A stretch of 15,889 nucleotides of DNA from Funneliformis mosseae (taxonomy: Eukaryota > Glomeromycota > Glomeromycetes > Glomerales > Glomeraceae): contig CAJVPP010002201.1 of assembly GCA_910592005.1 (NCBI GenBank), forward strand, positions 1-15,889, read 5' to 3'. The notes beneath the pieces were generated by a model. That model was not told the DNA's origin, ran no database searches, and saw only the letters and a list, made by a program, of their open reading frames with translations. Positions 1-9,374 of this stretch are shown in pieces. Position numbers and translations under genes: made by a program. How positions within the stretch are numbered: the stretch's first letter is position 1; every line of letters begins with the position of its first letter.

Positions 1-1
1 A

Positions 2-148
2 CGTAAACTTAAAAGAATCACCACTCGAACACCCCGTCTAACTGTCGCAATTCGCAAGGATTGCACGTTAACAGTAGCACTTACAAGATCTTTATACAAA
101 TATTTTTATTATGCAAATACAGACAACTCTTTCTATAATGAATTTTGA
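2..148 (+). other. Partial open frame at window edge, unrecognised
   Basis: A frame open from the first bases runs 48 codons to a TGA at 146-148. It is locally richer in G+C than the DNA after it (about 1-90) and encodes many Arg, Lys and Thr residues, including the stretch RITTRTPRLTVAIRKD. The opposite strand is also open over part of the same bases. It could be the tail of a coding exon or of a transposon gene (Arg/Thr-rich stretches of this kind occur in Tc1-type DNA-binding domains), but nothing is diagnostic and the 5' part lies outside the window. Confidence 0.2.
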
Positions 149-360
149 TATAATGAATTTTATAATATAACGAATTTTTAATATCAGAACAAATTTTAAA
201 TATTAAAAAATCTTATTATATTAAATTCGTTAATTAAAATTTTTTACTATATTTAATGAATTAAAGTCTGAGAAAATTTACATATAAAATGGCTCTTTTC
301 ATAATAAATTATTTATAACAAATTTTTTTGATATAATGAAGATTTTGTATTACAGTAAAG
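120..360. repeat. AT-rich tract with ATAATGAATTTT-like motifs
   Basis: Very AT-rich DNA with loosely repeated copies of ATAATGAATTTT and ATAACGAATTTT (for example around 135-180 and 330-345). A similar motif appears in reverse orientation near 1535-1560, on the other side of the minisatellite. It may be the degenerate end of a small transposable element, but no precise boundaries or target duplications can be drawn. No gene is visible. Confidence 0.3.
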
Positions 361-392
361 ATATAAATAAAGAAGTCGGTTATAAAAAAAAA

Positions 393-1400
393 TCTTAGCA
401 AATATTTTTAAAGAAGTTCATATATTCTAAAAAAATAAATTCAACTTACCAATTAGTTTTTAAAATCTAAAAAAAGTCAGTTTTAAAAAAAAGAAAAAAA
501 TTTGTTAAAAATGTTTTCAAAGAAACCCATCCATTTGCTTAAACCTAAACTTCATTTACCAGTTTTCAATTTCAAGAAATCTGAAAGTTCAAAGAGTTCA
601 AGAAACTGTACTTACAAAAAAAAGAAAAAGAACGTTAAAAATATTTTCAAAAAAATTTATCTACTCACTTAAGCTTAAAATTCATTTATCAATTCTAATT
701 ACAAAAGATCTAGAAGTTCAAAAAGTTTAAAAAATCATTCTTACAAAAAAAAAGAAAAAAGAATATTAAAAACATTCTCAAAGAAACTTACTTATTTACC
801 TAAACTTAAAATTTACTTATCAATTTTTAATTCTAAGAGATTTAAAAGTCTAAAGAGTCTAAGAAACTATTATTATAAAAAAGAAAGAAAAAAAAATGTT
901 AGAAATATTCTTAAAAAAACTTATCTATTCATTTAAGCCTAAACTTCATTTACTAGTTTATAATTTTAAGAAATCTAAAAGTCTAAAGAGCTTAAAAAAT
1001 CATTCTTACAAAAAGAAAGAAAAAAGAACATTAGTAATATTCTCAAAGAAACTTACCTACTTGCCTAAGTTCAAAATTTACTTACCAGTTTCTAATTTCA
1101 AGAGATCTAGAAGTCAAAAAAATCTAAAAAATGTTTCCTACAAAAAGAAAGAAAAAAAACATTAAAAACGTTTTAAAAGAAATTCATCTACTTGCCTAAG
1201 TTTAAAATTCACTTACCAGTTTCTAATTTTAAGAGATTTAGAAGTTCAAAGAGTTCAAATAACTATTTCTACAAAAGAAAGAAAAAGAATGTTAAAAACG
1301 TTTTTAGAGAATCTTACTTTTTCAAAAAAATTTAACTTAGCAGTTTATTTCTAAGATTCAAAGAAGGCTGGTTAGCTTCTAAAAATCAGTTTTAAAAGAA
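393..1400. repeat. Degenerate minisatellite, unit about 131 bp
   Basis: Head-to-tail units recur with the same order of motifs: AAACTTACCTAC-like start, CCTAAACTTAAAATT, TTACCAGTTT, AATTTCAAGA, AGTTCAAAGAGTTC, a purine run (AAAAAGAAAGAAAAA), then CGTTAAAAACGTTTTC. Equivalent points fall near 523, 653, 784, 917, 1049, 1180 and 1310, giving spacings of 130, 131, 133, 132, 131 and 130 bp. More degraded half-units flank the array (about 393-522 and 1310-1400). The plus strand is strongly purine-rich within each unit. Stretches such as 896-1165 read as lysine-rich repeated peptide, but the changing unit length breaks frame between units, so I regard it as non-coding. Confidence 0.85.
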
Positions 1401-1868
1401 AAATAAAATAAAAAATAAAATAAAAATTTATAATATAATAAAAAATAAAAAAAAGTAAAATAAAATAACATCATAAAGTGTTAAAATGTTAAGTTACATG
1501 ATATTAATACTATAATAAATTATTCAATATAAATAATTCATTATAGCTTTAATGAAGATTTTATAATAAAAGCCTAATTGACTAGATCAGCTACTTTATT
1601 ATATTAAAATGTAACTGTAATGTAATCCATTTATAATATTCAAAGCTAATTCAAATTTTATTTTAGTTAAGCTTTTCAAAATTTTTTAAAAAATATACAT
1701 TTAAATCTTCTTCATTAGCATATTTCATAATAATAGAATATTTATTTATAAATAAAGAATATAAATATTATTATTTATGATAATTTAAATAATAATAAAA
1801 TAAATAAATAGAATATTGAGAACTCGCTTTTACTTATTCCTAAAATACAAATAATATTTTCATAACTA
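1401..1868. other. AT-rich spacer, no gene seen
   Basis: Low-complexity A/T sequence, including an (AAAATAAAATAAA)-type stretch at about 1396-1470 and ATTTAT-rich DNA at 1735-1805. No coding frame, RNA gene or clear repeat boundary was found. Confidence 0.6.
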
Positions 1869-1870
1869 TA

Positions 1871-1897
1871 GACCTTCACCAAAAGTCTCTGAACACC
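1871..1897. repeat. Left terminal inverted repeat of Tc1-like element
   Basis: The inner 18 bp (1880-1897) are identical in reverse complement to 3199-3216. The outermost 9 bp are diverged from the right end. TA flank at 1869-1870. Confidence 0.85.
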
Positions 1898-1997
1898 TTT
1901 TAGCTCAATATAAAACTTAAAATTTTAAAGTTTATTGAAAAAAGTTTATTAATATATTTATTAATGTATGATATACTATATATTTTATACTAAGTAA

Positions 1998-3030
1998 TTA
2001 GTACTAGGTCGAGCCTTTATTTGCTTCAATTATAACCTAAATTTACTGTAGCATATTATCAACCAAATTTTCAATAGTATGTATAAGAATTTTTCGCCAT
2101 GCTTTCTTAACGTATTGGTTGAGTTTAGCAAGATTTGAAGGCTTTTTTTTTCTTTTACAAATGCTTTTCTTGATATCGGCCTACAGATTCTCAATTAGAT
2201 TAAGGTTTGGACTTTAAGCTAGCCATAGAAGTATGCGTAGATTATTTTCTGCATGAAATTATTTTGCAAGTTTCATTTTATAGAGGCGAGCATTATCCTC
2301 CTGAAATATACTATTACCATTTAGAAATGCACGTCTCATAGTTGGTATAATGTACTTATGAAAGATGATAACATGTGAAGCACCATTTGCTGTTCTAAAT
2401 AATGGAACAATAGATCTCAAGCCTTGTCTTAAAAAGCATCCCCAAAACATTCGATTAAGGCTGTGTTTCAATGTAACAGAAACACAAGAAATGTTCTACT
2501 TTTTCTGAGATTCTCATCACACTTGACTATATCGACTTTATTAGAATTGAGAAAAGGTCGATTCATCACTCTACATAACTTTTAACCAATTATCCTTTGT
2601 CTAGCTTTGGTAATCTAAACTTCATACAAGACATGCCTCCATATTTGCTGGTGAGATTAGAGGTTTTTATCAAGCAAGATAATTGTTTAGCCCAGCTGTA
2701 CAAAGTATCCAGCCAATAGTGTAAACTGAAACAGTTTGGCTGGTCTTTTTTTCCAAAGTTTTTGAACTTCTGCAGTGCATGAGCGATAATTTTTTTCTTT
2801 ATTATTAGTTACAAGTCGCTTGAGTTAGTTTCGTTGTGAAGGTTCAATAAGAGGTAGTCGATTGAAATGAGGCTTCGAATTAGTAGTTTCAGTGTTATCT
2901 ATCCTTTTAAAGTGTCAAATACTGTTAACACTTCACAACCGATAGTCTCAGAAATAATTCAGTAACTATCACCATATTGATGGCAAAAAAATATAGTGTC
3001 GCATTATTCTGCTATTAATTCTTGAGTCAT
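1998..3030 (-). pseudogene. Tc1-like transposase, multiple stops and frameshifts
   Basis: The reading begins at an ATG (3028-3030) and covers about 344 codons, the usual length for a Tc1 transposase. The N-terminal third keeps helix-turn-helix-like pieces (ISETIGCEVLTVFDTLKR, then AEVQKLWKKRP). One frame then runs from about 2580 to 2175 with SDESTF, MFWGCF, IFQEDNA and SPNLNLIEN. These place the three catalytic acidic residues (D, D, E), and all three are still present. That frame has nine in-frame stops, mostly where the family has Trp (TGG), Gln (CAA) or Arg (CGA). After the IEN motif the frame shifts and continues through KAWRKILIHTIENLVDNM. The end matches the family's closing VI-x-AN-x-G-x-T-x-Y pattern, with a final stop at 1998-2000. 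Family assignment is secure and the gene is certainly dead. Confidence 0.9.
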
Positions 3031-3198
3031 TTTTGTTGTTTTCAGAAGATTAAAGTTTATTTTGATTTAAAGTCAAAATAAACAAACCAAATTTGTATTT
3101 ATTAGATTTGACTTATGTAAACAAAGATCAGAATGTCATATGACTGCAGTATTATAAAATCACATAACGTTATCTGTATGAAATCACATCTAAAAAAT

Positions 3199-3225
3199 GG
3201 TGTTCAGAGACTTTTGATGGGTCTG
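3199..3225. repeat. Right terminal inverted repeat of Tc1-like element
   Basis: Reverse complement of the left repeat over 18 bp, ending GGTCTG next to TA at 3226-3227. Confidence 0.85.
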
Positions 3226-3229
3226 TATA

Positions 3230-3408
3230 TGCTCTATTCTGTATCTGTTATTCATATTTAAATACTTCTTATATTTTAAATTGAATGTTTGATAAAATAA
3301 CTAATTTTTTATAAATAACAAATCTATGAATATTAGATTAATATACTTTAAATACTATTTCAAAATTTTCTGCTTCAATCTTCTGATGATATTGTAATTT
3401 AGACCATT
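3230..3408. other. AT-rich spacer, nothing recognised
   Basis: Short AT-rich stretch between the transposon's right end and the last recognisable bases of the kinase remnant. No feature seen. Confidence 0.5.
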
Positions 3409-4791
3409 CTATTGATTTAATAATTCTATATTTAATAGCATATTTAATCTATATTTTGCTTTATTCTCTAACTCATCAACAGATTTAGCAATAAGTTGAT
3501 TAATATACTTTAGAATCAAACTTTGAGAAAATCCATTTTGATGGTAGTTAAAAACTAATTTATTAAGCTTGAAGAGAACTGTCTGAAGATTTAACGTTCT
3601 TTTAAATTATGATGCTAAGCTAAAAAAAACATTGAAATTAATCAAATTTTTAAATAAAATTATTATTCTTTTAATAAAAATAATACTTACTATTTTTAAT
3701 GATTTTAAAATAACTTTCTTGAAGTTTTTCATCATTATTTAATTTAATGTTTATATTTTCCCTATGATTATTTAAAATATGATTTTTTATTATTCATAAA
3801 TTCTAACCCTTGTAAGAAATGGTTTTAAAAATAAGCTCCTATAATAAAATTCTAAATTATAAATTTAAAAATTTTGATATTATTAAAAATTCATAATAAA
3901 ATGATAATTGTCAAATTTCTTATAAATAATTAAACATTTCACATTCTTCATTATATCGGTAATTTCGAATTTTTTAGGAGCCATCCAATTAATAATATTG
4001 TCTATATTTGGTACATATTCATAATATTCATTATTATTTTACTTTTATTGATCACATATCTAAATTTTATAATTTTAGGTTTTAAATATGGTGTTATTGT
4101 AATGTTTGCATAACGAATGTTATGATAAAAGATCAAACAGGAATTCAAGTAAAAAATTCTATGACAAATATCAAAGGCAATTGATACCTTTGGGAATAAA
4201 AAGTTTAATTTTTTTTTGAGAGTATTTATTTTTTACCTTTGCGTTCCAAGAAATATCGTATATGTTATAAACTTCGAGAAGGTTTCCTAATTCGGCCCAT
4301 TCAAATATCATGAAAAATTGATTATCATCACGAGAGAGCCCATAAAATTTCAAAATGTTGGAAGAATCTCGAAGTTTTTCCAAAATAGTTAGTTGATCTT
4401 GAGTCCTTGAGAAATTATCATCGGGTATTGTAATGGGAATACAAGCAACGTCTATACTATATTTTAAGCATTTTTTTACAATACCACCACGACGATCATT
4501 TGCTTTTCTTACAAAAGGATTCGTAAGCTCATGCGGTGGTAATGTGGTTACTTCGGTATTGTAGAGACCATTATTATGTCGAGTACCTGAAGGGGCACCT
4601 TGAAGTGGAGTTGAGATATAGCGACGTTCTTGGGAACTTATGAAAATATCGTGGGTAAAGCAACGGTTGAATGAAGGTTTGTTTCTTGGGACCATCGGAG
4701 GAGGCGGTCCAAAATATAATGGTGGGATTAAGCGCTGTTCTGGTTGATTAAATTCGAGAGGAGGTAGAGTGTATATTGGATTGGTGAACAT
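3409..4791 (-). pseudogene. Decayed kinase-like gene (Rhizophagus-type TKL family)
   Basis: Exon 1 (4237-4791) encodes 185 residues. A proline-rich N-terminus (about 1-100) is followed by an N-lobe with ILEKL (137-141), ILKFYGLSRDDN (146-157) and FEWAELGNLLEVY (163-175). A 49-bp GT-AG intron (4188-4236) joins in phase to exon 2 (WNAK-VSIAFDIC). Exon 2 carries a catalytic-loop-like segment YHNIRYANI at about 4100-4127 and hits a stop at 4002-4004. The C-lobe continues in shifted frames: INWMAP (3976-3993), CEMF, ISYKG, then an open stretch HILNNHRENINI...DEKLQESYFKII (about 3691-3783) ending at a GTAAGT donor (3685-3690). After an AG near 3620 another open stretch (LNKLVFNYHQNGFSQS...) stops at 3409-3411. 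The beta3 Lys of VA-x-K reads Ile (VACI, residue 118) and the HRD-type Asp reads Asn, so even the ancestor may have been a pseudokinase. Exon 1 could still be expressed. Confidence 0.72.
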
Positions 4792-6287
4792 GATTGATTA
4801 TATCTTTTTCAAGAAGAGATTTTTTTGAGAAAGTGGTTGCTTTTTAACAAAAATACAAAAAATACGAGTTGTACGGGACTTCTCCATATTACTTCGTTAG
4901 AAGAAATCTCGTATACTTTCCATTAGAATATTTATCACTGTACAAAATGGAAATTCTAAAATACTGTATTACAAGAAAAAAAAATTGGTAAACATTCAGG
5001 GGTTGTTAATTAAACTTTAACAAAAATTTGCAAACTTGACGATAATCCGGATGACGCTAAATAAGAAGATTCATTTATCTCGAAAAGAATGAAACAAGAT
5101 TTTCTGCAATATATATAGTTCACAACAATATACGTTGTTATTAAAAATAGAGAAATCATATCCTATAAATAGGTTAAATGTAAAAATACAATTGTAACAA
5201 TAAAGTGCAAAAAGTATTTTTGATTTACAATTTTACCTCCATTGTAAACATTACACCATCAAAAATAAAATGATAAAATGATTAATCTTTGTATGATAAT
5301 CAGTTACTGTTGTCAAGATTTTCAATTGCAACTTAATTGCGCCATAAGGAAATTTATTGCGCCACAAGTTCCACAAATTGCAACTCAATTGCGCCATTTT
5401 TTTTAATTGCGGTGTCATCTTTAGTTATATGCTCAAGTTAAAGTATTATGACGAAGAAAAAAGCGGGTCAACTAATTAAAGTGAAAACATATACATGTTG
5501 ATCCCTAGATCCGCATTCAAACAAATTAAATACATAATAACCTAAAAAAAACTATATGACACCTCGCTTTCTTGTAAAATAACAGAGAAAAAATTTTTTT
5601 ATTTAGAGAGCTGTGCCCAAAATAATTATTTATTATTTCTTGAGCGTAATGATATTTTTTTTGGAAAAACGAGCCATTACATGAAAGAGACAATAATTTA
5701 AAATGTTTTTTTTTTTTGCAAAATTTAAAGCGAAGATATTAGAGTCTAAATTATAAAAATGTATCGATTTAGTAAGAAGCTTATTATAAGGCAAATTTAA
5801 ATATTAGCAATTATATCGGAATTACAAAAAATCTTTGACTAGATATAGTTTTGTTAAACTATGTCCAAATGATCTTATATTTACTAGTAAATCACCAGTT
5901 TCAACTCAGATCAATTTTCATATAGGGATAAGGTTGTAAGACAAAATGACTGTTAACAAATGAGAATCTAGTAATGATGTTACTGTCAAACTTTATAGAG
6001 TTTCGACTTTTGTCATGAATTTTGCCCCGCAATATTATACTCTTTTTAAAAAGATTTACAGTGATCTTGTCGATCAAGTGACTAGTGTAACATACAACTT
6101 TCTTTCCTTTAAATGATTCATCACGAGATTTTGTGAGAAAATCAATTTTTTAAATTGATAATTATTAATGTTAGCATTTTTGATGTACCATATACCATAC
6201 AAACTATAAAAATACAAATTCTCAAACCACTACAAATAAATAATAAAGTAACATTATTAACATGCATAAAACATTGTTAACGTTCAT
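4792..6287. other. Intergenic region between kinase remnant and APC/C activator
   Basis: About 1.5 kb with no convincing frame on either strand. It should include the upstream region of the minus-strand kinase-like gene (from 4792) and the 3' flank of the minus-strand APC/C activator (below 6288). Apart from a cluster of ATTGCGCCA repeats (5325-5397) and short A or T runs (for example 5705-5718), I see nothing in it. Confidence 0.6.
5325..5397. repeat. Short direct repeats containing ATTGCGCCA
   Basis: Two 21-bp copies, ATTGCAACTTAATTGCGCCAT (5325-5345) and the same with one T-to-C change (5377-5397), lie 52 bp apart. A third ATTGCGCCA sits between them (5356-5364), and a fourth partial copy (AATTGCGGTGTC) follows near 5405. 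GC-containing words repeated this closely stand out in such AT-rich DNA. They could be binding sites for a protein (the reverse complement TGGCGCAAT loosely resembles E2F-type sites) or the footprint of a small repeat. Confidence 0.6.
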
Positions 6288-8409
6288 TTAACGAATAAGC
6301 CCATCAGGTTTCAATGTGGATGTCTTCGTCACACTTCTCTTAATCTTATTTAAAGTGTTAAAAATCTTCCAGAACCTCAACGTATTGTCGTCACCTCCTG
6401 CTCCTGTCACGATGTCTTCTCCATTTGGCGAAAGAGAAAAATAAAGAACACGATAAGAATGTCCCTTTAACGTTGCAATTTTTTGCATGCATGGGTACTT
6501 CCAGATAATAACATCATTTTTCCACCATCCGTGTGTTGAAACAATTTCATTTGCCGTTAAAGACCATTGCAGATTACAAATCTATATCATAAGAGGGGTT
6601 TAAAAAAGAATTAATAATTAAACATGACAAATTGATCAATGATCGAAGTTGGATCAACCTGAGACTTTGCGTTGTAACATCCCAAGGATCTACCATCCAT
6701 TGTGTTCCAGAATCGGATCTGTCGATCTAAATGACCACCTCCGCTGACCAATAAGTTACGAACGTGAGGACTCCACGAAATAGCACGAACTGCAGCATTA
6801 TGACCTTCTAATTTTCGAGCCGGGGTAGGATTCATGCCTTCCCAGATGAATAGCTCGTTGGCATTACCACCGCTCGCCAATTGGTCCCCTTCGAGATTCC
6901 ATTTCAGTCCACAAATCTAGGGCATGAAATCATAAAGTAAGAATTGATAGAATGTCATCGTGCATTAAAAATATAAAAAATGACACTTTACCTCGGATTT
7001 ATGTCCTATGGAAGATTGAACGTTGTTATTCGGACACCTTTGATCCCTATGATAAATAATACGATCTCCACTACCCGAGCTTAAAACGTTTCCATTCCAC
7101 GCAAGAGTTCCTTTAAAAGAATCAAGTTTTAAGATAAACCTATTTGGTAAAAAAAAAAAAAGGATCAACTTACCGACACGTGACTTATGTCCATGAAACT
7201 CACGAACTTTCATAAGTTTCTGAGTGTCCCAAATTTGAACCTTTCCTTCTGCCGTTCCAACAGCAAGTTGATAGTTCTATAAAAAAAAAAACAAATCGAG
7301 AATAATATAATCGACAGAATATTACTCGATATATGTATTAAATATATACCTGAGGAAACCATTTGACAGACGAAATAGCATGTGGAAGTCCCAAATCGCA
7401 TAACTTTGTCATCTAAAATTCCGATAATTTTTCACGTATATAAGAATAACATACATAAACTCTTAAAAATTATTCACGTACAAACCTTTGAATTTCCTGA
7501 ATTCCATAAATAAACGCTATAATCTAACCCCAGACTCAACATATTAAACGAAGACCAATCAATAATGTTCAAATAAAAATCATCCTAAAAAGAAAGTGAT
7601 TAATACGCGTCACATATAATGAAATAAAAATGGATGAATGTGTACCTTGAGCTTCAATTCATTACAGAAAGCAAGCATTTGATAAGGTCGCGAATTAATT
7701 TTTCTTTTAGGTTGTTGTGGAGATATCATCAATTCTTCCACTTGATGCGAGAATAGAGTACTAGCATAAGCTTCTCTATAGGGTGTATCGATTATTCCGG
7801 GTCGTTTATTGAATGACTTTCGATAATTCAAAATATTATCGGTAGAAGGAACCGAACCATCATTAATACGTTTGATAATCTCGTCATTAGTAGAATGAGT
7901 AGGGAACATGGTTTCTTGCACAATTATTTTGCGAAAATGTTCACTTTCTGCGGAGAGAAATCGCGAAATAAGAAGCTGGAGACTTTAACATATACACATA
8001 TATCTTATTATTTACCCTGATCTTCAGATGAATTTCTTTTCCGCTTTTGTGGTTTGAATGCCGAACTTCTCTGAAACTCGGATATCATATCTTCATTTCT
8101 GATAGGAATAAACCTTTAATATTTTTTTATTTAAAAATATTCATCATTAGATTATCAAGTTTATACACTTATGATTATTATATATTCGATTGAACGTTGA
8201 ATACTGTTTGAAAGACGCATTTGTTGATACCTGTCATTGTAAGAATATTTTGATCCATTTTCCCGTCGAATATTTCCGGTTTGTCCCAACGAAACATTGT
8301 CAAGAATATTTAAAGAACTTTCTTGTGACGACGAAAAACGAATTGGGGAAACGTTCTCACTCAAACCATTTTTAGGCACAGGGATCAAGTTTGTTTTATC
8401 ATGAAACAT
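6288..8409 (-). CDS. CDH1: APC/C co-activator, Cdh1/Fizzy-related type (WD40)
   Basis: Activator and substrate receptor of the anaphase-promoting complex, which drives ubiquitination of cyclins and other mitotic proteins at mitotic exit and in G1. Nine exons by splice signals and frame: 8409-8231, 8113-8016, 7947-7646, 7584-7486, 7412-7350, 7276-7174, 7110-6992, 6916-6659, 6581-6288. This totals 1,515 nt and 504 aa, close to animal Cdh1. Residues 59-65 read DRFIPIR, the C-box, created across intron 1. KPQKRKR (80-86) is a likely nuclear signal. DDFYLNIIDWSS (from 194) opens the WD40 propeller, with VQIWD, AWNGNVLSSGSGDR, CGLKW, IRFWN, STHG, IIWKYP and GHSYRVLYFSLSP. The protein ends in Ile-Arg, the APC/C-binding tail. 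The AWN, SGDR and SYRVLY choices favour Cdh1 over Cdc20. The usual LDAPEL-type segment before the propeller is not conserved (RPYQMLAFCNELKLK). A specialised paralogue, for example a meiotic one, is possible. Confidence 0.93.
8098..8113 (-). promoter_or_regulatory. Tandem alternative 3' splice sites across the C-box
   Basis: The intron 1 donor (AG|GTATCA, at 8230/8231) can pair with an acceptor after ATTAAAG (exon from 8113), giving the C-box DRFIPIR. It can also pair with one 15 nt downstream after TCCTATCAG (exon from 8098), giving NDR joined to NEDM. Both keep frame. The second removes five residues, FIPIR, and nothing else. The downstream site has the better acceptor context (pyrimidine-rich, CAG). 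Whether it is used is inference. Confidence 0.6.
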
Positions 8410-9303
8410 TGATATGTTTAAATTAGAAAGAAAGATAAATTATTAGATGAGAGGTTGTAAAATATACGCGAATTATTATCTAAAGAAAAGAGAGGAGACG
8501 TGGTCGTTTATTCTAGCATGTATGAATGTGAAAAAAAACTTTAACTTTATAATAAACACTTAATAATGACGATTTAAATTTTCAAACTTTATTATACTTT
8601 TTACAACTTTTTCACCTGTAGTAACATAAATTTTATATAGCATATACTTTTTACATTTAATTTATCTGTTTCAAACTATTGATCAAAATAAACTTTTATG
8701 CCAAGCAAATATAGAACATTTGATTTTTTAACATCTTGCGTAACATAAATTTTTTCATAACCTTGTATTAAAGCATTAGAAAAAGAATTTGTATAATTAT
8801 AATTATAATTTATTAGGATTAGTAACGAATAATTGAATTGGCCGATTCTTATGTCCAAATATAAAATCTGTGTACCTCAATAGAAATTTACTTTGACTAA
8901 CATGAGTAATTTTTTTCCTTGCGAATATAATACATCTGATGGATCTACGGGGTTACTTCCAATGGTGATTATTGAAATGTCGATACTTGATTATCTACTT
9001 GATTATTAATCCACGTGTCGATTATTGTTGTGATTGAAAGATTTTTGTCACGTGAAAAATTCAGGTATTGTTCCTTTTGTTTTGATTTGTAATATTTGTA
9101 ATCGAATCAGAAGATCATTGATTAATAATTTTTTGCCAAATCATTAATTTGTAATGAAATGATCCCCAAAAAATATAGTCAAGAAAAAGTATATAAGCGA
9201 GTCCATGAATCCGCAATTTTGAAAACTCATTCCCAAACATTTATATAAAAAAAAATAATCAAAAAACTTTTTAAATTCGTCCAAAAAAAAAAAAATTTCT
9301 AAA
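8410..9303. promoter_or_regulatory. Divergent intergenic promoter region
   Basis: The APC/C activator starts leftward at 8409 and the quinone oxidoreductase rightward at 9304, so this 894-bp gap holds both upstream regions. Two palindromic CACGTG boxes (9012-9017 and 9049-9054) lie about 250-290 bp upstream of the oxidoreductase start. A TGACTAA word (8894-8900) resembles sites bound by fungal Yap1-type bZIP factors. Short open frames here (for example minus strand 8676-8858) have no protein-like features. Confidence 0.55.
9012..9054. promoter_or_regulatory. Pair of CACGTG palindromes
   Basis: CACGTG at 9012-9017 and 9049-9054, 37 bp apart. Known fungal bHLH factors (Cbf1/Pho4 class) bind this word. 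Their role here is inferred from position only. Confidence 0.4.
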
Positions 9304-9343
9304 ATGGTTAAAATTATTATTGTCATGTGAGTAATTAAATGAT

Positions 9344-9374
<31 letters not shown>

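Larger units (their letters stand above)
1871..3225 (-). mobile_element. Tc1/mariner-family DNA transposon, inactivated
   Basis: A 1,355-bp element with terminal inverted repeats. The core CAAAAGTCTCTGAACACC at 1880-1897 is matched exactly in reverse complement at 3199-3216, and similarity continues outward to the ends (GACC / GGTCTG). Each end abuts a TA dinucleotide (1869-1870 and 3226-3227), as expected for TA target duplication in this superfamily. The interior holds a decayed transposase on the minus strand covering most of the length. Size, repeats and gene all fit an originally autonomous Tc1-like element that can no longer make its own transposase. Confidence 0.9.

Noticed and set aside
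896..1165. 89-codon Lys-rich frame with a repeated peptide
   Set aside because: It lies inside the minisatellite. Neighbouring units differ by 1-3 bp, so the frame is not kept, and composition follows the purine-rich repeat.
8161..8235. Reading exon 1 of the Cdh1-like gene on through DRYQQMR as a degenerate C-box
   Set aside because: Read-through ends at a stop soon after, and no donor further downstream joins exon 2 in an open frame. Splicing at AG|GTATCA to 8113 gives an exact DRFIPIR.
8676..8858. 60-codon minus-strand frame in the divergent promoter region
   Set aside because: Composed of A/T-rich codons (Tyr, Asn, Leu, Ile) with no motif and no clear start context.
9144..9326. 60-codon minus-strand frame over the oxidoreductase start
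   Set aside because: Phe/Leu-rich product of T-rich DNA, antisense to exon 1 and the 5' leader.
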